A model generated the notes under the pieces. That model was not told the DNA's origin and did not search any database. It saw only the letters and a program-made list of their open reading frames with translations. A stretch of DNA of 15,902 nt from Candidatus Desantisbacteria bacterium CG1_02_38_46 (lineage in GTDB: Bacteria; Desantisbacteria; UBA1551; UBA1559). Within the stretch, counting starts at the first letter, position 1; every line of letters begins with the position of its first letter. The DNA is taken from contig MNUO01000042.1 of the NCBI GenBank assembly GCA_001871015.1, positions 1 through 15,902 of the forward strand, written 5' to 3'. The position numbers and the translations under genes were made by a program. Positions 1 through 9,900 of the stretch are shown here, in pieces.

Positions 1-74
1 ATATCAACTATGCTTATCCCGAGTTCAGGATCCGCCACATCTCTCAATGATTCAATAACATTTTCTCTGCTCAG
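1..74 (-). other. Start of a MIP18/DUF59 (SufT-like) domain at the C-terminus of the UXS protein
   Basis: From about residue 317 the frame reads [18 protein letters not shown] and then ISIVD, the typical first helix and DPELGxxIVD loop of MIP18/DUF59 proteins (SufT, CIAO2-like factors, and the N-terminus of Mrp/ApbC ATPases), which act in iron-sulfur cluster assembly. The linker [11 protein letters not shown] contains two ATG codons that might have been the start of a once separate gene, but no Shine-Dalgarno sequence precedes them. The catalytic or metal-contact half of the domain lies outside the window, so function cannot be judged. Confidence 0.75.
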
Positions 75-1022
75 CGGCCCTTTTCCCGCAGGTTTCATAT
101 GCATTTTGAACCATGCAATAGTGCGGGCAAGACCATCTTCAATTCCAATTTTGGGCTCCCACTGCAAAAACTGTTTAGCTTTGGAAATATCCGGCTGTCT
201 CTTACGTGGATCATCTTTTGGCAGAGGAAGATATGTAATCTCACTCGAGATACCAGTAATTTTTAGAATAAGTTTCGCAAACTCAAGGATGCTCATTTCT
301 GCAGGATTGCCGAGATTTACTGGTTCATTCAAATCACTCATCAACAACCTGTAAATTCCCTCCACAAGGTCATCAATATAGCAAAAACTCCTGGTCTGCG
401 TTCCATCACCATAAACTGTTAAAGGTATATTATTTAAAGCCTGGTAAATGAAGTTGGGCACAACTCTGCCATCGTTTAACCTCATGCGGCCACCAAAAGT
501 ATTAAAAATCCGAGCAATTTTAACATTAATTCCATAAACCCTATAGTATGCCATTGTGAGTGCCTCAGCGAATCTCTTCGCTTCATCGTAGACTCCCCGT
601 GGCCCAATTGAATTTACATTTCCCCAGTAATCTTCTTTTTGTGGATGGACAAGTGGGTCACCATAGATTTCAGAGGTTGAAGCAAGCAGAAACACCGCCT
701 TCTTTGCCTTTGCGAGTCCCAGGGTATTGTGTGTACCTAATGACCCAACCTTCAAAGTTTGAATTGGAAATTTTAGATAGTCCACAGGACTTGCAGGGGA
801 CGCAAAATGTAAAATGTAATCAATGCCCCCATTAATCTCAATTGGTTTGGTTACATCGTGCTCAATGAATAAAAAATTGGGATTGCCCTGAAGATGTGAA
901 ATATTAGAAGGACTTCCTGTTATGAAATTGTCCATGCAGAAAACCTGCCAGCCTTTTTTCACTAAAATTTCACAGAGATGCGAACCAATAAAACCTGCAC
1001 CCCCGGTTATTAAAACCTTCAC
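1..1022 (-). CDS. uxs: UDP-glucuronate decarboxylase (UDP-xylose synthase) fused to a MIP18/DUF59 domain, 3' end outside window
   Basis: Converts UDP-glucuronate to UDP-xylose with bound NAD+; a cytoplasmic extended short-chain dehydrogenase. The first 340 codons are visible. The Rossmann motif [11 protein letters not shown] is at residues 6-16, the STSEIYGD active-site strand at 115-122, and the catalytic YxxxK is Y145/K149. The segments [37 protein letters not shown] and [10 protein letters not shown] follow the UXS family closely and separate it from dTDP-glucose dehydratases. The start is GTG at 1022, because the next ATG would cut into the Rossmann fold; AGGAGG lies 4 nt upstream. The UXS fold ends near residue 305 (AWFK), but no stop follows. 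The frame continues through a short linker into [18 protein letters not shown], the opening of a MIP18/DUF59 domain. It lies directly downstream of ugd, which makes its substrate. The UXS call is firm; the fusion is visible but its far half is not. Confidence 0.94.
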   Translation of the reverse strand, partial: MKVLITGGAGFIGSHLCEILVKKGWQVFCMDNFITGSPSNISHLQGNPNFLFIEHDVTKPIEINGGIDYILHFASPASPVDYLKFPIQTLKVGSLGTHNTLGLAKAKKAVFLLASTSEIYGDPLVHPQKEDYWGNVNSIGPRGVYDEAKRFAEALTMAYYRVYGINVKIARIFNTFGGRMRLNDGRVVPNFIYQALNNIPLTVYGDGTQTRSFCYIDDLVEGIYRLLMSDLNEPVNLGNPAEMSILEFAKLILKITGISSEITYLPLPKDDPRKRQPDISKAKQFLQWEPKIGIEDGLARTIAWFKMHMKPAGKGPLSRENVIESLRDVADPELGISIVD

Positions 1023-1026
1023 CTTT

Positions 1027-1032
1027 CCTCCT
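1027..1032 (-). promoter_or_regulatory. Shine-Dalgarno AGGAGG fixing the GTG start of the UXS gene
   Basis: A full AGGAGG stands 4 nt before the GTG at 1022 and 2 nt beyond the end of the 50-bp palindrome. It supports GTG as initiator. An RNA hairpin formed by the palindrome would end right beside this site and might affect ribosome access. Confidence 0.8.
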
Positions 1033-1034
1033 AA

Positions 1035-1084
1035 GAAAAGGGGACGCTTCTATTTTTTTAAAAAAATAGAAGCGTCCCCTTTTC
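1035..1084. repeat. Perfect 50-bp palindrome (25-bp arms, no spacer), REP/MITE-like, at the ugd-uxs junction
   Basis: The two arms are exact reverse complements centred between 1059 and 1060. Each outer half carries AAAAGGGGACGCTTCTA, and the centre is seven T followed by seven A. In the sense of the genes it encodes the last ten residues of Ugd (429-438) and contains its TAG stop at 1052-1050. The RNA would form a strong stem ending in four U, so it could attenuate or partly terminate transcription before uxs, or protect the upstream mRNA. The GGGGAC...GTCCCC outline resembles dispersed repeats mobilised by RAYT/IS200-type transposases in uncultivated bacteria; that link is from memory of the style of such repeats. 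No second copy occurs in this window. Confidence 0.92.
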
Positions 1085-2366
1085 CTACTCCTTTGTAGAT
1101 GAATCCCAATTTTTTCATTTTCTCATGGTCGAAGATATTTCTTCCATCAATAATCACCGGCACTTTCAACAGTTTCTTTATTTTTTTCAAGTCCAGGTTC
1201 TTGAATTCGTCCCATTCTGTAAGAATCACCAGGCAATCGCTATTCATCGCAGCCTCATAGGCATCCTGACAAAACTTTACTCCATGAAGTATTTTCTTTG
1301 CCTCTAAAGTTGCCGCAGGGTCAAACGCTTTTATTCTTGCTCCCTCTTGCTGCAACATTTGAATTACATAGATGGAAGGAGCAAGTCTCATATCATCAGT
1401 ATTTGGTTTAAATGCAAGGCCAAGTACTCCAATTACTTTATCCTTCAAAACCCAGAGCGCCTCTTTAACTTTTTTTACTAATATTTTCCTCTGCTCTTCG
1501 TTTACTTTCTGCACAGCTTTCAGAATAGTTAGCTCATAGCCATATTTTTCTCCAATATGTATGAACGCAGCAAGGTCTTTTGGAAAACAGAAACCACCGT
1601 AACCCACCCCTGCACTAAGAAATGCTTTGCCTATCCTGGGGTCATATCCCATCCCCTGTGCAACTTTTACAACATCTGCGCCGACTTTTTCACAGAGGTT
1701 AGAAACAGAATTGATAAATGAAATTTTTGTTGCCAGGAATGAGTTTGAAGCATGTTTGATAATCTCGGCAGTGGAAAGGTTGGTGATAATCTTTGGGCAG
1801 TTAATCTTCTTGTAGATTTCAAGAAGTATTTTCTTTGCTCTTTCGTTCTCCACTCCTATTACAATTCGGTCGGGCTGAAGAAAATCTTTAACTGCACTAC
1901 CTTCTCTCAGGAATTCAGGATTAACTCCGACATCAAATTCTGTATTGCCTTTATTGTAAAGATTTACAGTATGCTTTATCCACTGCCAGGTATTTACCGG
2001 TACAGTGCTCTTCTCCACAATCGTGCGATAATCATCAAGACTATGAGCAACTTCCCTTACTACTTTTTCTACGCTGGATAAATCTGCTTCACCATCTTCT
2101 CTGGGTGGTGTTCCAACACATATAAAGACTACTTCTGAATTTTTTACTCCAAACTTAATACTTGAAGAAAAAGATAGCCTTCCTTTCTTTTGATTTTCCC
2201 TGATAAGTTTTTCCAATTCCGGCTCATAAAATGGAACTGTTTTTCTCATTAAACCTTTAATTTTTTTTATGTCGTTATCAACACCGATTACCCTGTGACC
2301 TAACTGGGCAAATCCTGCACTTGTAACTAAACCTACATGCCCGATGCCAATTACACAAATTTTCAT
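1050..2366 (-). CDS. ugd: UDP-glucose 6-dehydrogenase
   Basis: Oxidises UDP-glucose to UDP-glucuronate with two NAD+ in the cytoplasm; the product is the substrate of the next gene. The protein has 438 residues. The NAD motif GIGHVG is at residues 7-12, NPEFLREG lies in the middle, and the catalytic set is complete: K204, N208, C260 in GGFCFPKD, and D264, matching the numbering of well-studied bacterial enzymes. The C-terminal domain contains FKPNTDDMRLAPS. The start chosen is the second of two adjacent ATG codons (2366), 5 nt after AAGGAG; the frame is open 29 codons further upstream, but that part overlaps metG and is not family-like. The first ATG overlaps the metG stop (TGATG), so translation is probably coupled. 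The natural end is near GFIYKGVG; the tail DASIFLKK and the stop come from the 50-bp palindrome. Confidence 0.97.
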   Translation of the reverse strand: MKICVIGIGHVGLVTSAGFAQLGHRVIGVDNDIKKIKGLMRKTVPFYEPELEKLIRENQKKGRLSFSSSIKFGVKNSEVVFICVGTPPREDGEADLSSVEKVVREVAHSLDDYRTIVEKSTVPVNTWQWIKHTVNLYNKGNTEFDVGVNPEFLREGSAVKDFLQPDRIVIGVENERAKKILLEIYKKINCPKIITNLSTAEIIKHASNSFLATKISFINSVSNLCEKVGADVVKVAQGMGYDPRIGKAFLSAGVGYGGFCFPKDLAAFIHIGEKYGYELTILKAVQKVNEEQRKILVKKVKEALWVLKDKVIGVLGLAFKPNTDDMRLAPSIYVIQMLQQEGARIKAFDPAATLEAKKILHGVKFCQDAYEAAMNSDCLVILTEWDEFKNLDLKKIKKLLKVPVIIDGRNIFDHEKMKKLGFIYKGVGKGDASIFLKK

Positions 2367-2368
2367 CA

Positions 2369-3904
2369 TCACTCCTTGTGGTTGTAAAATTCTATTCTTG
2401 GGAAAAGAGGATTGCCTTTTCGCACACTTATGCCTGGCTTCATCAACCCCCATTTCAAATCACTCAACCGTTTCTCCTCTATTTTATCGTCCATTCCAAT
2501 CTGACTGTACATTTCCGCTGCCTTACAGGGCATAAATGGAAAAATAAGAATAGCAACGATACGCAAAGATTCCATAAGCGTCCACAGAACAGTATTAAGC
2601 GCAGGGGAATTTTCTTTCTTTAACCTCCAGGGTTGGGCATCTTCAATATATTTATTTGCCCGATTGATAAACTGCCATATTGCCTCAAGAGCAAGGCTGA
2701 AGTCCAATTTTTCCATTAATTCATTAACTCTTTGTAAAATCTTCACGGCATCCTCAACAACCTGGTCATCCATTTCTCTGGGTTGGTTAGAATCGGGCAC
2801 CACTCCCTGAAAGTATTGTTCAACCATTGAAATAGTCCTGTTGAGAAGATTGCCGAGGTCATTTGCCAGGTCTGCGTTAAATCTCTTTTCCATAGCAGAA
2901 ATAGAAAAATTTCCATCCAGGCCAGGTGAAATTTCCCTCAAGAGAAAATATCTTAATGCATCAGCTCCATATTTTTTTACCAATACATCAGTATCCATAA
3001 CATTTCCCAGTGACTTGGACATCTTCCGACCTTCTGCCATCCACCAACCATGAGCAAAAACTTTTCGCGGCAATGACAATCCTGCTGCCAGCAATAAGGA
3101 TGGCCATATCACTGCATGAAATTTAAGAATGTCTTTTCCAACAAAATGAACATCTGCAGGCCACAAATATTTAAATCTTTTTTCGTCGTCAAGATAACCA
3201 GCTGCAGAAATATAATTTAAAAGTGCATCAAACCAAACATATATAGAAAGCCCGGGCTCCTCTGCAACCGGAATTCCCCAGGAAAGTTTGCTGCGGGTTA
3301 TGCAGAGGTCTTTTAATCCCTCTTTAACAAAGTTTATAACTTCGCTCCTGCGGGACGAAGGATTGATGAAATCCGGATGTTCATTGTAATATTGGAGAAG
3401 AACATCGCCATATTTTGAGAGTTTAAAAAAATAACCTTCCTCCTCAAGTTTATGAACTTCTCTATTACACTCCGGGCATTTGTCATCTTTTAACTGAGTC
3501 TTTGTCCAGAAAGATTCACAGGGAACACAATACCACCCGCTATATTTTCCTTTGTAGATATCTCCAAAACTTACAAGATTTTGAAAAAACTTTTGCACAA
3601 CTTTAATATGTCTCTCTTCTGTTGTTCTGATGAAATCGTCATAGGAAATTGAAAGAGATTGCCAGAGGTTTTTAAAATGAACAACCATCCCGTCTGCCAG
3701 CTCCTGAGGTTTTACATTCCTCTTGTTTGCTTCTGCTTCTATCTTCTCGCCATGCTCATCTGTTCCTGTAAGAAAAAATACATCGTCCCCTTTTAGTTTT
3801 CGATAGCGGGCTAATGTATCTGCCACCACACAGGTATATGCATGCCCGATATGAGGCTTATCGTTCACATAATACAAAGGCGTCGTTATATAGAATTTAC
3901 TCAT
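2369..3904 (-). CDS. metG: Methionyl-tRNA synthetase, short form without C-terminal tRNA-binding domain
   Basis: Charges tRNA-Met with methionine using ATP, in the cytoplasm. The protein has 511 residues. The class I signatures are clear: HIGH at 18-21 and KMSKS at 294-298. Four cysteines (C126, C129, C143, C146) in WYCVPC and KCPEC form one zinc knuckle in the connective-peptide region. TGTDEHGEKIE and GWWMAEGRKMS are family hallmarks. The length is that of synthetases lacking the C-terminal EMAPII/Arc1p-like domain; the anticodon-binding helical domain ends near the C-terminus. The ATG start gives the canonical MSKFYITTPLYYVN. It lies 15 nt after the giant gene's stop with no clear Shine-Dalgarno sequence, and its TGA overlaps the first ugd ATG by one base. 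Confidence 0.98.
   Translation of the reverse strand: MSKFYITTPLYYVNDKPHIGHAYTCVVADTLARYRKLKGDDVFFLTGTDEHGEKIEAEANKRNVKPQELADGMVVHFKNLWQSLSISYDDFIRTTEERHIKVVQKFFQNLVSFGDIYKGKYSGWYCVPCESFWTKTQLKDDKCPECNREVHKLEEEGYFFKLSKYGDVLLQYYNEHPDFINPSSRRSEVINFVKEGLKDLCITRSKLSWGIPVAEEPGLSIYVWFDALLNYISAAGYLDDEKRFKYLWPADVHFVGKDILKFHAVIWPSLLLAAGLSLPRKVFAHGWWMAEGRKMSKSLGNVMDTDVLVKKYGADALRYFLLREISPGLDGNFSISAMEKRFNADLANDLGNLLNRTISMVEQYFQGVVPDSNQPREMDDQVVEDAVKILQRVNELMEKLDFSLALEAIWQFINRANKYIEDAQPWRLKKENSPALNTVLWTLMESLRIVAILIFPFMPCKAAEMYSQIGMDDKIEEKRLSDLKWGLMKPGISVRKGNPLFPRIEFYNHKE
2372..2377 (-). promoter_or_regulatory. Shine-Dalgarno AAGGAG of ugd, inside the end of metG
   Basis: AAGGAG encodes part of the last two metG codons. 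It lies 2 nt before the ATG at 2369 and 5 nt before the ATG at 2366. The spacing favours the second ATG as the ugd start, giving the normal N-terminus MKICVIG. Confidence 0.75.
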
Positions 3905-3919
3905 CGTGAAATATATATC

Positions 3920-6900
3920 TTATCGTATTACCACAATCTTACCAATCTTCTTTTCTTTTGTATCATCAGTTAAGAAGTAAATGTACACTCCACTTGAAAC
4001 TGGTTCATTGTAATTGTTTTGTGCATGCCAGTCATAATTACCACTGAGGTTATCCTTTTCAAATATAAGTTCACCTGCAATGTTGTAGATTCGTAGTTGC
4101 ACATTTGAAGTAAGTCCTGTGAAGCGTATGGCTGTGTGTCCAGGACCTGGCTTGAATGGAACTGGATATGCATAAGCATCCTTTATGGACTTAACTTGAA
4201 TATTAGGAGATACGAGGGCACGCATTGAAGAAGAGCTTTGAGTGGATGTATCTGGGGCACCAATCTTAATTACCCTATTATTGTTCTCATCTACAATTAA
4301 AAGATTACCTTTCTTGTCAATAGTGAGTCCTGCAGGCTTATTGAGGAATAAATTTGGACTATCCCCATTTACTGACAAGAATTTTGCAACAAGATTTCCA
4401 TATTTATCAAACTTTGCAATTGAATCAGAATTTGTATTTGAAACATAGATATAGCCCCTGGAATTGACAATGACAGAATTTGGCTTGTTAAGACCTGTTA
4501 CAACAAGCATTGTTTCGCCATTTGAATTCAATTTCACAACCCTGTCATTGTTTCTATCAGCAATATATATGTTAGATTTAGAATCCACAAATACACCTTC
4601 TGGTTTATTGAATCCAGTGAATTGGGCAAGGAATGTACCATGTGAATCAAACTTCTGAATTCTGTCATTGTTTCTATCAGTAACATATAATTTGTTCTGG
4701 CTGTCAATGAAAATTCCTTCTGGCTTATTGAATTCAGAAGGATTATGCCCATTTTTGCCAAATGAATAGAGGAAATTGCCATTCAAATCAAACACCTGTA
4801 TCCTATCGTTATTCCTATTAGCAACATATATTGCAGGTGATTCACCTTTTGAAATTGCAATACCACTTGGCCCATTAAATTCTTTTTCCTTTTTGCCATG
4901 CTTACCGAATTCGAGTATGAAATTGCCTTCAGGGCTGAATTTCTGAATTCTGTGATTAAGACTATCAGTGATGTAAATATTTCCTGTATCATCCAGGCAA
5001 ATTCCATATGGATGGTTGAACTTGCCCTGTTCTTTTCCTTTTCCTCCAATTGTTAGAAGCAATTCTGGTTTTCCTATATAAATTGAGGGTGAGTCAATGG
5101 AAGTGTTATTTACTCTATCAATTGCGGTTATCCTTAAGATATAATAACCATCTGCAAGCCCTAAAGTATTCAGGATTGCAAGTTCTTGATTTGCTTTTTG
5201 CTCACTACTCTCTATAATTGTCTGCCACTGTGTATCTGGTTCACCTTCCTTCTTAATTTCAACTCTGTAATTCAAGAAGTGCTGGTCAAAGACATTTCCA
5301 ATTATTGGAACTGTCTCATTATTTATTATTTTGCACAAGCCATAATCCTGTTTTGAAGGAGAAGTTAGTTCACAGACTGGTGCAATGTTATCTAAGAACA
5401 CTGTCCTTGTGTTTTCCTTTTCCTTATTTAAAACATTGTCAGTGCTATAATATGAGATTGCGTGAATTCCATAAGTAAAACTTTCAGAAGGAATGTTGAA
5501 AGAAGAAACATATGTAGACCATGTTTCATTGTCTATCCTGTAGTATGTATTTGCTATTCCTAAACCAATGCTATCACCTACCTCAATTAAATCATCTATT
5601 ACTGTAAGGGTAAATGTAGTTGTGCTTGAAATAAGTGTGGGTGTTTCGCCGTATTTCGGCTCACCAATAGTTATACTTGTCCTCGGTGGAAGAATATCGT
5701 GAATTATTGTAAATTGTCCACTCGTCTCAACTCTTGTATTTTCAACAAAATCCTTTACCTGCACCGTCAATATCCACTGACCTGACGGAATATTCAATGG
5801 GTCTGTTTCCCAGCCATTATACACAGGAATTGTTTCGCCACCAGTGTCAATATGAGTAAGGAATGTAACAACCTGCGGATCCGTATCAGCATTGTCAATT
5901 ACAGTGAAGTCAATTTTTAATTTATCCTTCTTTGCCACATAGGTTTCGCCTGGAGAAGGAACATTAATTGTAATGGTGGGGGCGGCATTGTCTACGAATA
6001 CAGTGATTGATTTTGTTTCTTCGGTATTTCCAACTTTATCAATGCTTCTGAAGTATATCGTATGAGTTCCTTCACCAGTAATATTAAATGGCAAAGTGTA
6101 TGTATCCCAAATAGTTTCTGTTTCAGATCTATATTCTGTCTTTGCTACACCCAGACCGATACTATCTCTTATTTCAACCAAATCATCTACTGCAGAAAGA
6201 GTGAGTGTTGTTGCACTTGTGACAAATGCTGGGGTCTCTCCATATTTTGGCTCGCCGATTACAATGCTTGTCCTGGGTGGGAGAATATCGTGGATGATAA
6301 TAAATGGACCACTTAATGGACCTCGGCTTTCAGTGGAAACATTACCCACAAAATCTTTCGCATAAACTGTCAATATCCATTCGCCAGAAGGAACAATGAA
6401 TGGTTCAGTTTCCCAATAACCACTATAGATAGGAATGGTTCCTGCACCGGTAGCAGAAGAAACCAGAGACGCAAATATTCGAGGATTAGAATCGGCGTTG
6501 TCACTTACAAGAATATTTATTGTAAAGGTATCTTCCTTAGAATAGAATATATTAATTGTTATCGTAGGAGCAGTATTATCTACGAACACAGATATGGATT
6601 TTGTTTCCTCAATATTTCCCAAGTTATCAATAGCATGGAATAAAATAGTATGCGTTTCTTCGGATTCAAAAGAAATATTTATTATTGAAGAAGTATCGCT
6701 TTTCCACTCGCTACCATCAATTTTATATCCAATCCTGTTTACTCCAGCAAAGGTGTCATAAGCAGTAAGTCTAATCATTGTACCTGAAGTAATATATGCT
6801 GGCGCAGTGCCATGCTGAGGTCCAACAAGAGTCAGTTGAGTAGAAGGAGGAGAATTATCGACAATCACGGTAAACATATTGGGGATTAACTCCGCATTTC

Positions 6901-9900
6901 CCATTGTATCAAAAGCATAACAGGAAATAATATGAACACCTTCGGTAGGTATAGTAAATGGACCTGTATATGTATTCCAGACGGTTTCAGTATCGAGTCG
7001 GTATTCTATTCTTGCCACTTGCGCTGTATCCCCGACTACAACAAGAGAAATAGTGCTTGCAGAAGTAATAACGGTTGCTTTCAAAATTTCACTGTAATAT
7101 GAAGGGCTATCAATACGTACATCAGTCTTGGGCGGATTACTTACCATCACAAAAAACATTTTATTCTCTTCAATGTTTCCTGCTCTGTCAACAGCCCTAT
7201 AATTTACAAAATGCATTCCTTCAGAAAGAGAAAAAGAATCTGCATAAACTATCCACTGTCCTCCATCAACTTGATACTCAATAACTGCAATTCCTGACGA
7301 AACTTTATTTACCTCAGGGTCAGTAGAAGTAATGGTGTATGTATTTGTAGGTGAACTATACAGGTTCTTGTATAAAGAAACTGATGGCGTAAATGCACTC
7401 TGCGGTGGAGTAGAATCCACCCCAATCCATCCTGCTCCCTGTTTATACCTCATAATTCTATTATTCGTAGAATCGCTAATATAGAAATTCTTGCCGCTGG
7501 AGTCTATTAGGAGTGACATTGGCGTTGTAAATTGTGTTTCGGTGTCATAACTTCCAGAAATCTGAGATTGCGTATCATAACCAGATATTTTCATTGAGAA
7601 AGTCGGGATTTGTGGATTGCCTATGTTATCGAATTGTGAAAATTTCTGGATGCTGTGTTTCCCGATGTCAGAAACATAAATATATTTTTCACTTGGGTCA
7701 AGAGTAATTGCTTGCGGAGAAATAAATTGCTCCCCATTTAAAATAAATGGACCAAGTTTCCAGATAAAATTGCCGTTTCTATCAAATTTCTTTACACAGG
7801 AATTTCCACTATCCACTACATATACAAATCCGAGGGAATCTACATAAATATCGATCGGCTGTGACAATTGAGTATCTTCTCCTGTATTTCCTGAACCAAT
7901 CTTTAATACAAAATTTCCATCCTTATCAAATCTCTGGATGCAATTCTTTTCTTTATCTGCAACATAAATGTTTCCTGCAATGTCTAAGGAAATGCTTACC
8001 GGATTTTTGAACTTACCATCTTCATCTCCATAGCCACCCCTTTCCCATATCTTCCAGCCATCTGAATTGAATTTGTACATAAGAGGAATGGGACCAGGAA
8101 TAGTAGGATCTCCAGAATCTATAACGAGGATATTTTCTTCGTTATCAATTGCAATGTCTCTGGGTGATTTTAGAGACGCTTCACCAATCTCGCCAAATTT
8201 TGAAACAAATCTACCATCTGAGGTGAATTTTTGAATCCTGTTATTTCCCATATCGCAAACAAGGATGTTTCCTCTATAGTCAATTGCCATACCGAGTGGA
8301 TAATTAAACTTGGCGTTCCCTGCTCCAAACTCTCCAAACTTCAGGAAATATACCATTGTATCACTGTTGATTACTTCAGTTGCTTCTGGAAGAAGATTAA
8401 ATTCAAAGAAATATGCACCATCAGGAACATCTTGACCCATAATGTCTTTTCCATTCCACATCTCAGAATTAATACCTATGTTTTTATTCTTATATTCCCC
8501 CATCTTTATCGCATTGTAATTCCAATCGTAAACTTCCATATTTAATGCCTGAGGCTTAGAAAGATTGAAGGAAATTGTAGCAGTATCTTTTTCTGGTATT
8601 AGAAATTCCGGATAACTAAGGTTTGTGATGTCCATTGATTCTCTACGTTTGTTGTGCACGATAACAGTTTTTGAATCCTCTCTTGTATTTCCCATGCTGT
8701 CTTCGCCAATAAGTCTGATAACATAGATATTATCTTCAATGTTAGAAGTATTCCATGCCCCTAATATGGTATTTACTTTTGTATCTCCTGAAGAACAAAT
8801 CTCCTTCCAGAAGTATGGGTTTGTGCCAAGACCATATTCAAGAACATATTTCTTAAGATTTGACCTACCGAGATTATCAGTATCAATTGCAGTGCCAATG
8901 ATATTTACTATTCCACTTAAAATATCATTTTCTCTGGGATTTGAGATTTCTGCTACAGGTGGAACTGTGTCGGGAAGAACAACTGAAATTGTCCCGATTT
9001 CAGAAGAATATTTCCAGGTATTGCCATTGTTTCCAGAAAATCTTGTGGTATATTGATATTCTCCTATTGGCAAAGGCCCAATTGTAGTCTTATATTCGTC
9101 ATTTATTCCTCTGTCTTGGAGATAATCCATATCCATTGTTCTTAAAATACCATTAATTGATTCCACAATTTGTGAAGTGTCTGAAAAATTATTAGAGAAT
9201 TGCCCGTCTGGTTCATAAGAGGTAGCATAATTTACTGTCACGGAATTTACTACTGGTGAAACAGAAGGATTGTCTGTTGCCATCTGACATCTGAATTGAA
9301 CCCATTTTTTATCCGGTAATCCATATATCTTGTGTCCATTGTATGCCCTATACCACCTTGCTGAAGATAATTTTTCTTTTGGATCCGCAGTTCTAACATC
9401 AAAAGTAATATTTTGCCCGTTAGTATTATAATCTGCTTCAAAAATGCCGTAGTATGGAGTATCTACTCCACTATTATGAGCAGCAGAAACATAAGTACCT
9501 GAAGTGTAATAGTTTCCTAACGTATATGCGCTTCTTGTCGGTGAGCCATCTGCATAAAGAATAGAATGTTCATCCTCTGTTAATGCCTTTCCTTCCCATA
9601 TGATTGGTTCATCAATTACACCATTAAAATACTCACTGGGGCTATTATTCCTCGTCCAAGCACCAATTCCAAGTATCTGAGCACCAGCACTTGCACTCTC
9701 TGTATATGTCCCAGAACCAACCAGACTACCATCAACATATAATTTTATACTTCCATTGTTATATGTTACGGCCACCAAATGCCAAGCATTATCACGCAAA
9801 TCAGGCCCCCCATACACGTGTTTCCAGCCACCACTATGTTTCTCACAACTAAATGTCAATGTAGTGCCCACAAGCATCCCCCAACCAAATTGCTCCACAT

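Noticed and set aside
10-354. Plus-strand open frame of 114 codons
   Set aside because: It lies antisense to the clear UXS coding frame, and its translation has no family character.
1035-1084. Simple intrinsic terminator ending the operon after ugd
   Set aside because: The stem is strong, but only four T follow it before a C. The uxs gene begins 13 nt downstream with its own Shine-Dalgarno and completes the pathway. Partial attenuation is more plausible than full termination.
1752-2081. Plus-strand open frame of 109 codons inside ugd
   Set aside because: Antisense shadow of conserved Ugd sequence.
2367-2453. N-terminal extension of Ugd (MGVDEARHKC...)
   Set aside because: It overlaps the metG coding end and is not family-like. 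The true N-terminus MKICVIG has a well-placed AAGGAG.
4542-4820. CRISPR-like spaced repeats
   Set aside because: The repeats are in-frame, encode NHL blade motifs, and are separated by related, not unique, sequence.
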